Positions 1 through 5,462 of a stretch of DNA of 5,500 bases are shown piece after piece. The notes beneath the pieces were generated by a model, which did no database searches, was not told the origin of the DNA, and saw only the letters and a list, made by a program, of their open reading frames with translations. The DNA is from Limnoglobus sp043780595 (GTDB lineage: Bacteria > Planctomycetota > Planctomycetia > Gemmatales > Gemmataceae), in contig JAYWCL010000309.1 of NCBI GenBank assembly GCA_043780595.1, positions 1-5,500 of the forward strand, read 5' to 3'. The translations under genes were made by a program, and so were the position numbers. Within the stretch, counting starts at the first letter, position 1. Each line of letters starts with the position of its first letter.

Positions 1-1314
1 CTCGCCACCGCCCGAAAACCCCACGCTACTCGCGCCCCCCGCGAGCCCGTAAACGTACGCACCTGCTACCCAAAACTACTGCGATTTGAACCATGCCCCG
101 AATTACATGAAATACTTCAGCAACAGCAAACTGCGCAGAATCACCGAGAAAAGCAGTTAAACGAACGCGCAGTGTTAGTTCGCAGCACAGAACTCACACT
201 CAATCGCGCAATTGCACAGTTTGAAACCACAAAAACGATGAATGAACTCGCACTTACCCGAGCAATTGCACAGTTTGAAACCACGAAAGCGATGTTCGAT
301 AAAAATATCATTTCGTATCAAGATCTGCTACAAGAAAACAAGATTATAAAAACCGACCTTCGAAATACCGCGACACTTCTTGCCAAACAAGCGTATGAAG
401 AACGTTTGACGCAAGAGCGTCAGCAGCAAATTGCAAATCGAGTCGATTTGACGTCTTCGAAATACTTGCTCGATTGTCAAAAATGGCTCAGTCGATCAAT
501 CACGCCGAATAACTATACGACCTCGAGAACCAAGTTGCTCGAAACGATCCAAGACTGTCGCGATATCGGTGTCACGGTTGACCCCACACAAGAAGCCGGA
601 CTTCTGCAACAGTTAAAACAGCAGTATGAGTTAGCGGTACGGTCTGCCCTCGAACGGGAAGAACAAGCTCGGATACGGACTCAGATTCGAGAGGAACAAC
701 GTCGCGAAAAAGAAGCGCAAACTGCCATCGAGCAGGCCGAGCGCGAAAAGACAATTATTGAGGCCGCACTCGCAAAAGCACTGGCAGAAGCGACCGATAA
801 ACATTCTTTGGAAATTCAGAATCTACAAACGGAGTTGGACGAAGCGATCGCGAAATCTCTGCGTGCAATATCCCAAGCGCAACTCACGAAATCGGGACAT
901 GTGTATGTGATCTCCAACATCGGTTCGTTTGGCGAAGGGATATTCAAAATCGGTATGACACGGCGACTGGAACCTCTGGAGCGAATCAACGAGTTAGGTA
1001 GTGCCTCTGTGCCATTTCTTTTCGATGTCCACATGATGATCGCTTCGGATAACGCACCCGCATTAGAGAATTCTCTCCACAAAGCATTTCGAAAATGCCA
1101 AGTGAACAAGGTGAATCCCCGAAAGGAATTCTTCCGCACGACGATCCAGGAGATCGCAAACGTCGTCCAAGAGGCGCATGGGGTGGTGCAATACATTGCT
1201 GATGCGGAAGCATTGGCGTTTCGCGAAAGTCTGAAAATGACGCCGGAAGATCAAGACGTCATTGAAGAGGTCTACGAGAATTCCAGTAGCTCGCCAGAAG
1301 CTGAAGAAGATTAG
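1..1314 (+). CDS. GIY-YIG (T5orf172/Mug113) nuclease-domain protein, SNIPE/DUF4041-like, 5'-partial
   Basis: The frame is open from base 1, so the gene starts left of the window; 437 codons precede the TAG. The first usable start, GTG at 172, has no Shine-Dalgarno and is unlikely to be the true start. Counting codons from base 1, residues about 40-295 are charged, Gln/Glu/Lys/Arg-rich and probably coiled coil, with an 18-residue tandem repeat near the front. Residues about 299-390 form the GIY-YIG domain: GHVYVIS (Tyr302), FKIGMTRR (Lys316, Gly318), Arg328, the metal-site-type Glu356 in ALENSLH, and NPRKEFF. An acidic tail follows. From memory of the family, the GIY-YIG domain and preceding coil match DUF4041 proteins, including the membrane nuclease SNIPE that cuts phage DNA at entry. 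The conserved front half of DUF4041 is not recognisable here, and no membrane segment is visible; one may lie upstream. The DNA is A+T-richer than the neighbours (28% G+C over 301-360). Nuclease domain is near certain; a defence role is inference. Confidence 0.85.
   Translation, partial: LATARKPHATRAPREPVNVRTCYPKLLRFEPCPELHEILQQQQTAQNHREKQLNERAVLVRSTELTLNRAIAQFETTKTMNELALTRAIAQFETTKAMFDKNIISYQDLLQENKIIKTDLRNTATLLAKQAYEERLTQERQQQIANRVDLTSSKYLLDCQKWLSRSITPNNYTTSRTKLLETIQDCRDIGVTVDPTQEAGLLQQLKQQYELAVRSALEREEQARIRTQIREEQRREKEAQTAIEQAEREKTIIEAALAKALAEATDKHSLEIQNLQTELDEAIAKSLRAISQAQLTKSGHVYVISNIGSFGEGIFKIGMTRRLEPLERINELGSASVPFLFDVHMMIASDNAPALENSLHKAFRKCQVNKVNPRKEFFRTTIQEIANVVQEAHGVVQYIADAEALAFRESLKMTPEDQDVIEEVYENSSSSPEAEED
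187..294 (+). repeat. 54-bp in-frame tandem duplication inside the nuclease gene
   Basis: Two adjacent 54-bp units (187-240 and 241-294) encode TELTLNRAIAQFETTKTM and NELALTRAIAQFETTKAM. The core RAIAQFETTK is identical, and the differences are scattered in both bases and residues. The unit is 18 codons, so the frame is kept and a helical coil would simply be lengthened. Confidence 0.9.
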
Positions 1315-1351
1315 CTAATGCGAATCGTGACAAGCTTCTGCAATCACTTTC

Positions 1352-1372
1352 CCACCGGGACAAGCCCGGTGG
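1352..1372. repeat. 8-bp-stem hairpin downstream of the nuclease gene
   Basis: CCACCGGG and CCCGGTGG pair perfectly around the loop ACAAG, 38 bases after the nuclease stop codon. Neither strand has a following T-run, so it is not a convincing intrinsic terminator. It may slow or end transcription, stabilise the mRNA 3' end, or be a short interspersed hairpin repeat. Between it and the terminator further right (1373-1430) I see nothing recognisable. Confidence 0.5.
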
Positions 1373-1430
1373 CTCGTAGGTCTCGTGGGGTTCGTATCGG
1401 CACCTGACTTCGCACGGTTGCTATCGGATC

Positions 1431-1467
1431 TGCGCAAAACAAAACCGACCCGGTAAAACCGGGTCGG
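1431..1467 (-). terminator. Rho-independent terminator of the LEA-like gene
   Basis: A perfect 9-bp stem, CCGACCCGG (1445-1453) and CCGGGTCGG (1459-1467), closes a 5-base loop. Read on the minus strand it is followed directly by TTTTGTTTTG. It lies 24 bases beyond the stop codon of the minus-strand gene. On the plus strand there is no T-run, so it acts in one direction only. Confidence 0.85.
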
Positions 1468-1491
1468 CGGGGGTGTCACTAAAACAGTCGA

Positions 1492-1719
1492 TTACTCGCC
1501 CTGTTTGCGGATTTTTTTACCGGCCTTCTCGGCGAGTTCGCCGGCACCTTGAGCGGCATCTTTCGCCTTATCACCGACGTATTCGCCCGCACTTTTGACA
1601 TTATCGCCGACGACTTCGGCGGCATCTTTGGCCTTGTCCACGGCCTTTTTGCCCGTGTTCTTGACTGCGTCGGCGGCATCCGCGATGCCGCCTTTAATCT
1701 TGCGCGTCGTTTCCGACAT
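1492..1719 (-). CDS. Small LEA-like / CsbD-like hydrophilic stress protein (75 aa)
   Basis: A 75-residue, cysteine-free, proline-free protein rich in Lys, Ala, Asp, Gly and Glu. The segment DKAKDAA occurs at residues 28-34 and again at 50-56, a 22-residue period that is twice the 11-residue repeat of group 3 LEA proteins. Such proteins are disordered in water and fold into amphipathic helices on drying or at membranes; they protect proteins and membranes under osmotic or desiccation stress. Small bacterial CsbD and YtxH-type proteins look similar. There is no signal peptide or membrane segment. The start was placed at the ATG at 1719 because GGGAG lies 7 bases upstream; the frame runs on to 1935, but that stretch reads through the promoter and a hairpin repeat and has no such character. 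The gene has its own sigma-54-type promoter and terminator, so it is monocistronic. The stress role is inference from composition and repeats; no enzyme motif is present. Confidence 0.8.
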   Translation of the reverse strand: MSETTRKIKGGIADAADAVKNTGKKAVDKAKDAAEVVGDNVKSAGEYVGDKAKDAAQGAGELAEKAGKKIRKQGE

Positions 1720-1726
1720 AACGATT

Positions 1727-1731
1727 CTCCC
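1727..1731 (-). promoter_or_regulatory. Shine-Dalgarno site fixing the start of the LEA-like gene
   Basis: GGGAG on the minus strand sits 7 bases before the ATG at 1719-1717. It supports this start over the far-upstream in-frame ATG at 1935. Confidence 0.75.
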
Positions 1732-1766
1732 GATAGAACAAGGGGACTGGACACAGAAGAGTAACA

Positions 1767-1784
1767 TTGCAACCGCCGTGCCAA
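1767..1784 (-). promoter_or_regulatory. Consensus sigma-54 (RpoN) promoter of the LEA-like gene
   Basis: Read on the minus strand the bases are TTGGCACGGCGGTTGCAA. This fits the sigma-54 consensus YTGGCACGRNNNTTGCW at every defined position, with GG (1782-1781) and GC (1770-1769) separated by exactly 10 bases. The expected transcription start is near 1757, giving a leader of about 38 bases that contains the Shine-Dalgarno. No sigma-70 pair of comparable quality was found. Sigma-54 promoters need an enhancer-binding activator; no activator gene is in the window. Confidence 0.8.
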
Positions 1785-1847
1785 CTTCGAGCGCGTTGGC
1801 AGGAGAATTGCAGTTCGGTAGTAGTGGCGAGTGGCGAGAACTATTCA

Positions 1848-1975
1848 CCCAGGGGCGCGGACGCGACCCTGAGCTATGGGATTTAACCCCGTTGGGGTAA
1901 AGAGTCTCAACGGATTTACCCCAACGGGGTTCCATCTTTTAGCCCAGGGTTAGACGTTTTCGTCGTACCCCTGGG
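1848..1975 (-). repeat. Three-hairpin intergenic repeat, copy 1
   Basis: The centre is a perfect 17-bp inverted repeat, 1885-1901 and 1915-1931 (core AACCCCGTTGGGGTAA), around a 13-base loop. On the right, 1943-1975 folds as CCCAGGG / CCCCTGGG with an inner GACG-TTTT-CGTC tip. On the left, 1848-1875 is a diverged mirror image: CCCAGGGG, a CGC/GCG tip, then ACCCTGAGCT. The left and right outer arms can also pair with each other. The reverse complement aligns with the second copy at 4174-4308, including 25 identical bases (1912-1936 with 4214-4238). It sits between the divergent LEA-like and kinase genes. Confidence 0.9.
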
Positions 1976-1989
1976 CATTCGTCGTACCC
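1959..1989 (+). repeat. 12-bp direct repeat at the edge of repeat copy 1
   Basis: TTCGTCGTACCC occurs at 1959-1970, inside the right hairpin of copy 1, and again at 1978-1989 just outside it. It may be a partial second copy of the element or a duplicated edge. Confidence 0.7.
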
Positions 1990-2017
1990 ATGGTGGCCTA
2001 CATCGAGGTTCGTTCGC

Positions 2018-3532
2018 ATGAATCGGTTCCGTCAACGCGATTTCTGGCTCTGGACGTTAGCCGTCGTCGCGGTGATTTCGAACGCGGCGCTCGGCAGCTA
2101 CAACTTCGACCGCATGGTCAAAACACAGCTATTAGTTCTTCATACCCAAACGGTCCAAGCCGCATTGATCTCTCTGCTATCCGATGTGAAAGACGCGGAA
2201 ACCGGCCATCGCGGTTACTTGCTCACCGGCAATCGAACTTACCTCGATCCCTTTCTTCGGGCAGAAAAATCGTATGGAACTCAATTCGAGACCGTTCGGA
2301 CGCTGACGACGGAGAATCCTTCTCAACAGAAACGGCTCGTCGAGATTGCCGCGCTGATCGAGAACAAATTTCAAGAAATGCACCGAACGATCGACCTCCA
2401 CGACCGTCTCGGCAAAGAGGCGGCCATTCAGGGAGTGTCCGACGGATACGGCAAGAATGTCATGGACCGCATCCGCATCGTCGTGGCCGATGCTTTGGAA
2501 GAGGAATTCGGCATACTACAGATTCGCAACGAGGAAGCCGGCGATCAAATTCGCCTGGCACGGATCGCATCGTTTGTCGCCGCCGCATTGGCCATCGGCA
2601 TCATTCTGGTTGCCGCGTGGCTGATCCAATCCGAATTGCAACGCAGGCGGAATATCCACGAAGCGTTGACGGTCGCGAACGAAAAGCTCGAACTGACGCA
2701 CGCGACGGTGAAAGTCAGCGAAGCCCGCTATCGCGATCTGTCCGATCATCTGGAGCGTCTCGTTCAAGAACGGACCGCCGATTTGAAAGCACAAAGCGCA
2801 CTTCTCCGGTCGAGCAACGAGGAGTTGGAAATGTTCGCGTATATCGCATCGCACGATCTTCAGGAACCGCTGCGCAAAATCCAATCGTTCGGGGATCGGC
2901 TGTTACGGAAGCAAAAAGCGCAGCTCGATGCCGACGGTCAGGACGCGATCGACCGAATGCTCGACGCCGCAGGTCGAATGCGCAGACTGATCGAAGACCT
3001 CCTCGCGTTCAGCCGTGTGAGCACGAAGATCAAACCGTTTGAACCGGTGAAACTGAACGATGTGCTGACGGAAGTCGCGTCGACGTTCGACGTGCGTTTG
3101 GAGCAACTCGGTGGCCGGATTACCTTCGACCCACTGCCGACGGTGTCCGGCGATGAATCGCAACTGCGGCAACTGTTTCAGAATCTCCTCGGCAACGCGA
3201 TTAAGTTTGCGAAACCCGAACGACCACCGATGATTCACGTCGGGGCCGTCGACTTTAAGAATCTCGACGACGACATCGATCCGCCGAAGTCGGGTCGAGA
3301 AGGCTGCCGGGTCGAAGTGCGCGATAATGGGATCGGGTTCGAGCAGCAGTATGCCGACCGGATTTTTGAACTGTTTCAAAGGCTACACGCGCGGAATCAG
3401 TACGAAGGCACCGGACTCGGTCTGGCAATCTGTAAGAAGATTGCACAACGTCATGGGATCGCACTTTCGGTGCGTTCGCAGCCTGGCGTGGGCACTACGT
3501 TTTATCTCGATTGTCCTCCGAGGAGTTCTTGA
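2018..3532 (+). CDS. CHASE3-domain membrane sensor histidine kinase
   Basis: A 504-residue inner-membrane kinase that autophosphorylates on histidine and should pass the phosphate to the regulator encoded next. Domains in order: short cytoplasmic N-terminus; TM1 about residues 10-27; periplasmic CHASE3 domain about 35-180 with the hallmark DAETGHRGYLLTG (59-71); TM2 about 183-203; coiled coil about 213-270; HisKA with H-box SHDLQEPLR (His279); HATPase_c with N-box QNLLGNAIKF (Asn389, Asn393), G1 DNGIG (436-440) and G2 GTGLGL (464-469). All catalytic motifs are intact. The H-box and ATPase style, and the receiver-only partner, resemble the phytochrome-type kinases (Cph1 group), but there is no GAF/PHY chromophore region. 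The CHASE3 ligand is not known. GAGG at 2005-2008, 9 bases before the ATG, supports the start. A three-hairpin repeat ends 42 bases upstream, and I see no convincing promoter in the short gap. Confidence 0.97.
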   Translation: MNRFRQRDFWLWTLAVVAVISNAALGSYNFDRMVKTQLLVLHTQTVQAALISLLSDVKDAETGHRGYLLTGNRTYLDPFLRAEKSYGTQFETVRTLTTENPSQQKRLVEIAALIENKFQEMHRTIDLHDRLGKEAAIQGVSDGYGKNVMDRIRIVVADALEEEFGILQIRNEEAGDQIRLARIASFVAAALAIGIILVAAWLIQSELQRRRNIHEALTVANEKLELTHATVKVSEARYRDLSDHLERLVQERTADLKAQSALLRSSNEELEMFAYIASHDLQEPLRKIQSFGDRLLRKQKAQLDADGQDAIDRMLDAAGRMRRLIEDLLAFSRVSTKIKPFEPVKLNDVLTEVASTFDVRLEQLGGRITFDPLPTVSGDESQLRQLFQNLLGNAIKFAKPERPPMIHVGAVDFKNLDDDIDPPKSGREGCRVEVRDNGIGFEQQYADRIFELFQRLHARNQYEGTGLGLAICKKIAQRHGIALSVRSQPGVGTTFYLDCPPRSS

Positions 3533-3535
3533 ACG

Positions 3536-4003
3536 ATGCCCCTCACGTTGAAACCGGTGACAATTCTGGTTGCGGATGACGATCCCGACGACCGTAAGCT
3601 AACGCAGGAAGCGTTTTACGAGTCGAAGCTTGCCAACGATCTCCGCTTCGTCGAAGACGGCGTCGAAGTGTTCGACTACCTGAATCGGCGCGGCAAATTC
3701 GCCGACCCCGCATCTTCGCCGTGGCCCAGCCTGATGTTGCTCGATTTGAACATGCCGCGGATGGATGGCCGCGAAGTCCTCGTCGAACTCAAGAAAAACC
3801 CCCGCTATTCCGGTATTCGCGTCATCGTCATGACGACTTCCAAGTCCGAAGCCGACATCAACAAAGCGTACCTGCTCAACGCGGCCAGTTACATCACGAA
3901 GCCCGTGACGTTCGATTCGCTGGTGAACGTCGTGACGACGTTGGGCAAATACTGGCTCGAAATCGTCGAGCTTCCCGACAAAGACGTGTCAGGTAACGAG
4001 TAG
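3536..4003 (+). CDS. Receiver-only response regulator (Rcp1-type)
   Basis: A 155-residue single receiver domain and nothing more. The acidic pocket is Asp14-Asp16, the phosphoacceptor is Asp70 in LLDLNMP, the switch residue is Thr100 or Thr101 in VMTTS, and the conserved Lys122 lies in YITKPV. It begins 3 bases after the kinase stop, with GAGGAG (3520-3525) inside the kinase's last codons, so the two are almost certainly co-transcribed and translated together. The sequence style matches Rcp1, the partner of the cyanobacterial phytochrome Cph1. Lacking any DNA-binding or enzymatic domain, it must act by protein contact or as a phosphorelay intermediate; its target cannot be read from this window. 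Its TAG stop is formed by a fragment of the three-hairpin repeat, so the last few residues may be a recent addition or replacement. Confidence 0.96.
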   Translation: MPLTLKPVTILVADDDPDDRKLTQEAFYESKLANDLRFVEDGVEVFDYLNRRGKFADPASSPWPSLMLLDLNMPRMDGREVLVELKKNPRYSGIRVIVMTTSKSEADINKAYLLNAASYITKPVTFDSLVNVVTTLGKYWLEIVELPDKDVSGNE

Positions 4004-4019
4004 ACGTTTTGTCGTACCC
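4001..4019 (+). repeat. Fragment of the three-hairpin repeat overlapping the regulator stop codon
   Basis: TAGACGTTTTGTCGTACCC is the same as 1951-1970 in copy 1 except for one missing C. It represents the tip and one side of the right hairpin; the CCCAGGG arm and the terminal CTGGG are absent. Its first three bases are the TAG stop of the response regulator. Confidence 0.7.
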
Positions 4020-4173
4020 GCTGCGTGTGCCGTTATATACTGCGAGCGGGGTGATTCGATACGTTTTTGATTCGCAAGCGAGGGTTGGTTTCCAAACGGT
4101 CGTGTGACTGCAACGAGTTTCTTGTGGGTTCCCCTCACTAGCCAGTTTTGAAGTTGCGCAGTTTGCAGGTACG
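4020..4173. other. Intergenic stretch without a recognisable gene
   Basis: Between the repeat fragment and repeat copy 2 there is no plausible coding frame. I see a weak CCCGCT/AGCGGG pairing (4017-4022 with 4045-4050) across a 22-base loop and an isolated A+T-rich TATACT (4036-4041). Neither is good enough to call a terminator or promoter. The whole gap from 4004 to 4402 otherwise holds only repeat copy 2 and the leader of the ABC gene. Confidence 0.6.
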
Positions 4174-4308
4174 CCCAGGGGTACGACGTAAGACGTCTAA
4201 CCCTGGGCTAAACGATGGAACCCCGTTGGGGTAAATCCATAGCCAATTCTTACCCCAACGGGGTTAAATCTGATAGCCCAGGGTTAGACGCTTCGTCGTA
4301 CCCCTGGG
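4174..4308 (+). repeat. Three-hairpin intergenic repeat, copy 2
   Basis: This is the better preserved copy. The left hairpin (4174-4207) has CCCAGGG/CCCTGGG arms and a GACGT-AAG-ACGTC tip (4185-4197). The central hairpin is a 16-bp perfect inverted repeat, 4219-4234 with 4250-4265. The right hairpin (4277-4308) has CCCAGGG/CCCTGGG arms and a GACG-CTT-CGTC tip. Outer sequences also pair at long range: 4174-4188 with 4294-4308 (15 bp) and 4194-4210 with 4274-4290 (17 bp), all perfect. It lies in opposite orientation to copy 1. Confidence 0.93.
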
Positions 4309-4390
4309 TCGCGCTGCATCGCGAGAACGATTCGACTAGACATCTGTTACCGGTTCGGTTATCACGCGAGCTGACCTTCGATTATTCGAC

Positions 4391-4396
4391 AAGGGG
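4391..4396 (+). promoter_or_regulatory. Shine-Dalgarno site deciding a GTG start
   Basis: AAGGGG ends 6 bases before the GTG at 4403. The alternative in-frame ATG at 4424 has no site at a workable distance, so the GTG start is preferred. Confidence 0.7.
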
Positions 4397-4402
4397 CAGT
4401 CC

Positions 4403-5407
4403 GTGGCCGACCGTGGTACCGAGATGGTCGTGGAGTCGTCGCACCTGACGAAAATCTACCAGAACCGTCAAATTGCACTGAACGACGCTACCCTGACGAT
4501 CGCGCCAGGGGTGGTACTCGGTTTGCTCGGGCCGAACGGCGCGGGCAAAACGACGTTCCTGCGATTGATTCTCGGTCTGCACCGCCCGACCGCCGGTTGG
4601 GCGAAAGTCTTCGGCAAGCGAATGACGCCGAACTCGGCCGATCTGCGGCGACGCATCGGGTACATCCCGACGAATCCGCAGTTCCCCAAAGGCATGACGC
4701 CGATCACGTATCTGGACTACATCGCACGCCTGTTCGGGATGCCGCGCGACGAACGCAAACCGCGGCTGGCGACGCTGATTCGTGCGGTCGATTTACTGTC
4801 GCACTCCGGCGAACCGATCGCGAACTTCACGCCGGGCATGACCGCACGCCTCGCCGTGGCCGCGAGCCTCATTAACGAACCCGAATTGCTGATTTGGGAC
4901 GAACCGACGCACGGCCTCGACATCGAAGCGCGACGCTCGATGCTCGAACTCATCAAAACGCTCGCTGCCGAGAAGACGCTGATCCTGAGCAGCCACAACC
5001 TCACCGATGTCGACGAAGTTTGCAATCACGCAGCGGTGCTCAACAAAGGCCAACTGATCTTCCACGGTTCGCTGCAAGAGCTAAAGGGCCGCATTCGCAA
5101 AAACCATTACGAACTCGACCTCGAAGGCGATCAAAAATCGATCGCGAAATCGCTAGCGACACTGAAGGCAATGAAGGAAGTCACACAAGCCGTATTACGG
5201 CAACGACGGCTCGAACTGAAACTGACCGACGATGTCTCGAACACTGCGATTCTCGCACAGGTGTTCCAGGTGTTGTTCGATAGCAAGGTCACGCTGATCT
5301 GCATCCGAAGCGTCGGGATGCAAACCGAACAAGCGTACCTCGACCTCGTCGAGCGCGAAGAATCGCGCGGCTTCACGCGACTCTATTCCTCGGCAGAAGC
5401 GGCGTAA
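4403..5407 (+). CDS. ABC-2-type transporter ATP-binding protein
   Basis: A 334-residue cytoplasmic ATPase that should power an ABC-2 export complex as a dimer with a membrane permease. Motifs: Walker A GPNGAGKTT (43-51), Walker B LLIWDEP with Asp166 and catalytic Glu167, D-loop GLD (171-173), and H-loop His198 in SSHNL. Two motifs are unusual. The signature, normally LSGGQ-like, reads FTPGM (142-146). The Q-loop position, normally GYxPQ, reads GYIPT (86-90), with a Gln only at 93. Residues about 235-318 form the accessory C-terminal domain common in this family (DUF4162-like). The substrate cannot be predicted, and no permease is visible; one may follow beyond the right edge, past the repeats. 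The gene stands 399 bases after the response regulator with a hairpin repeat between, so co-transcription with the kinase operon is doubtful. The stop codon's last base is the first base of a 38-bp repeat. Confidence 0.93.
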   Translation: MADRGTEMVVESSHLTKIYQNRQIALNDATLTIAPGVVLGLLGPNGAGKTTFLRLILGLHRPTAGWAKVFGKRMTPNSADLRRRIGYIPTNPQFPKGMTPITYLDYIARLFGMPRDERKPRLATLIRAVDLLSHSGEPIANFTPGMTARLAVAASLINEPELLIWDEPTHGLDIEARRSMLELIKTLAAEKTLILSSHNLTDVDEVCNHAAVLNKGQLIFHGSLQELKGRIRKNHYELDLEGDQKSIAKSLATLKAMKEVTQAVLRQRRLELKLTDDVSNTAILAQVFQVLFDSKVTLICIRSVGMQTEQAYLDLVEREESRGFTRLYSSAEAA

Positions 5408-5444
5408 GGCGAGCGGTGGGTGTAAGCCCACTGATCCTGCCACC
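5407..5444 (+). repeat. 38-bp interspersed repeat, unit 1
   Basis: The unit is identical to the one at 5463-5500, with an 18-base unique spacer between them. It contains a small hairpin, GTGGG / CCCAC around TGTAAG, with GGTGG and CCACC towards its two ends. Its first base is the last base of the ABC gene's TAA. Confidence 0.92.
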
Positions 5445-5462
5445 GACGTGCGCAACAGGAAT

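Noticed and set aside
172..174. GTG as the start of the nuclease gene
   Set aside because: There is no Shine-Dalgarno upstream, and the frame stays open without a stop back to base 1, so the gene is better read as 5'-partial.
816..1196. Minus-strand open frames opposite the nuclease domain
   Set aside because: The plus strand carries a clear conserved nuclease domain; the antisense products show no motif.
1352..1372. Intrinsic terminator for the nuclease gene
   Set aside because: The stem is strong but no T-run follows on the plus strand, so it is listed only as a hairpin.
1720..1935. N-terminal extension of the LEA-like protein by 72 residues
   Set aside because: It would be translated from the sigma-54 promoter region and a repeat, lacks the Lys/Ala/Asp repeat character, and starts inside the hairpin element.
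2555..2571. TGGCACGG as a second sigma-54 promoter
   Set aside because: It lies within the kinase coding region on the plus strand and lacks the TTGC box at the required spacing.
1990..3042. A long plus-strand open frame of 350 codons overlapping the kinase
   Set aside because: Its product is Arg/Ser-rich with no domain, and it lies in a shifted frame of a gene with every kinase motif intact. It is a shadow frame.
4009..4041. Sigma-70 promoter (TTGTCG ... TATACT) after the response regulator
   Set aside because: The spacing is 21 bases and the nearest start codon is about 360 bases away, with a hairpin repeat between.
4215..4448. Small plus-strand open frame before the ABC gene
   Set aside because: It begins inside repeat copy 2, has no ribosome site and overlaps the ABC start in another frame. 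The similar start MEPRWGKS in the minus-strand frame at 1935 comes from the repeat itself.
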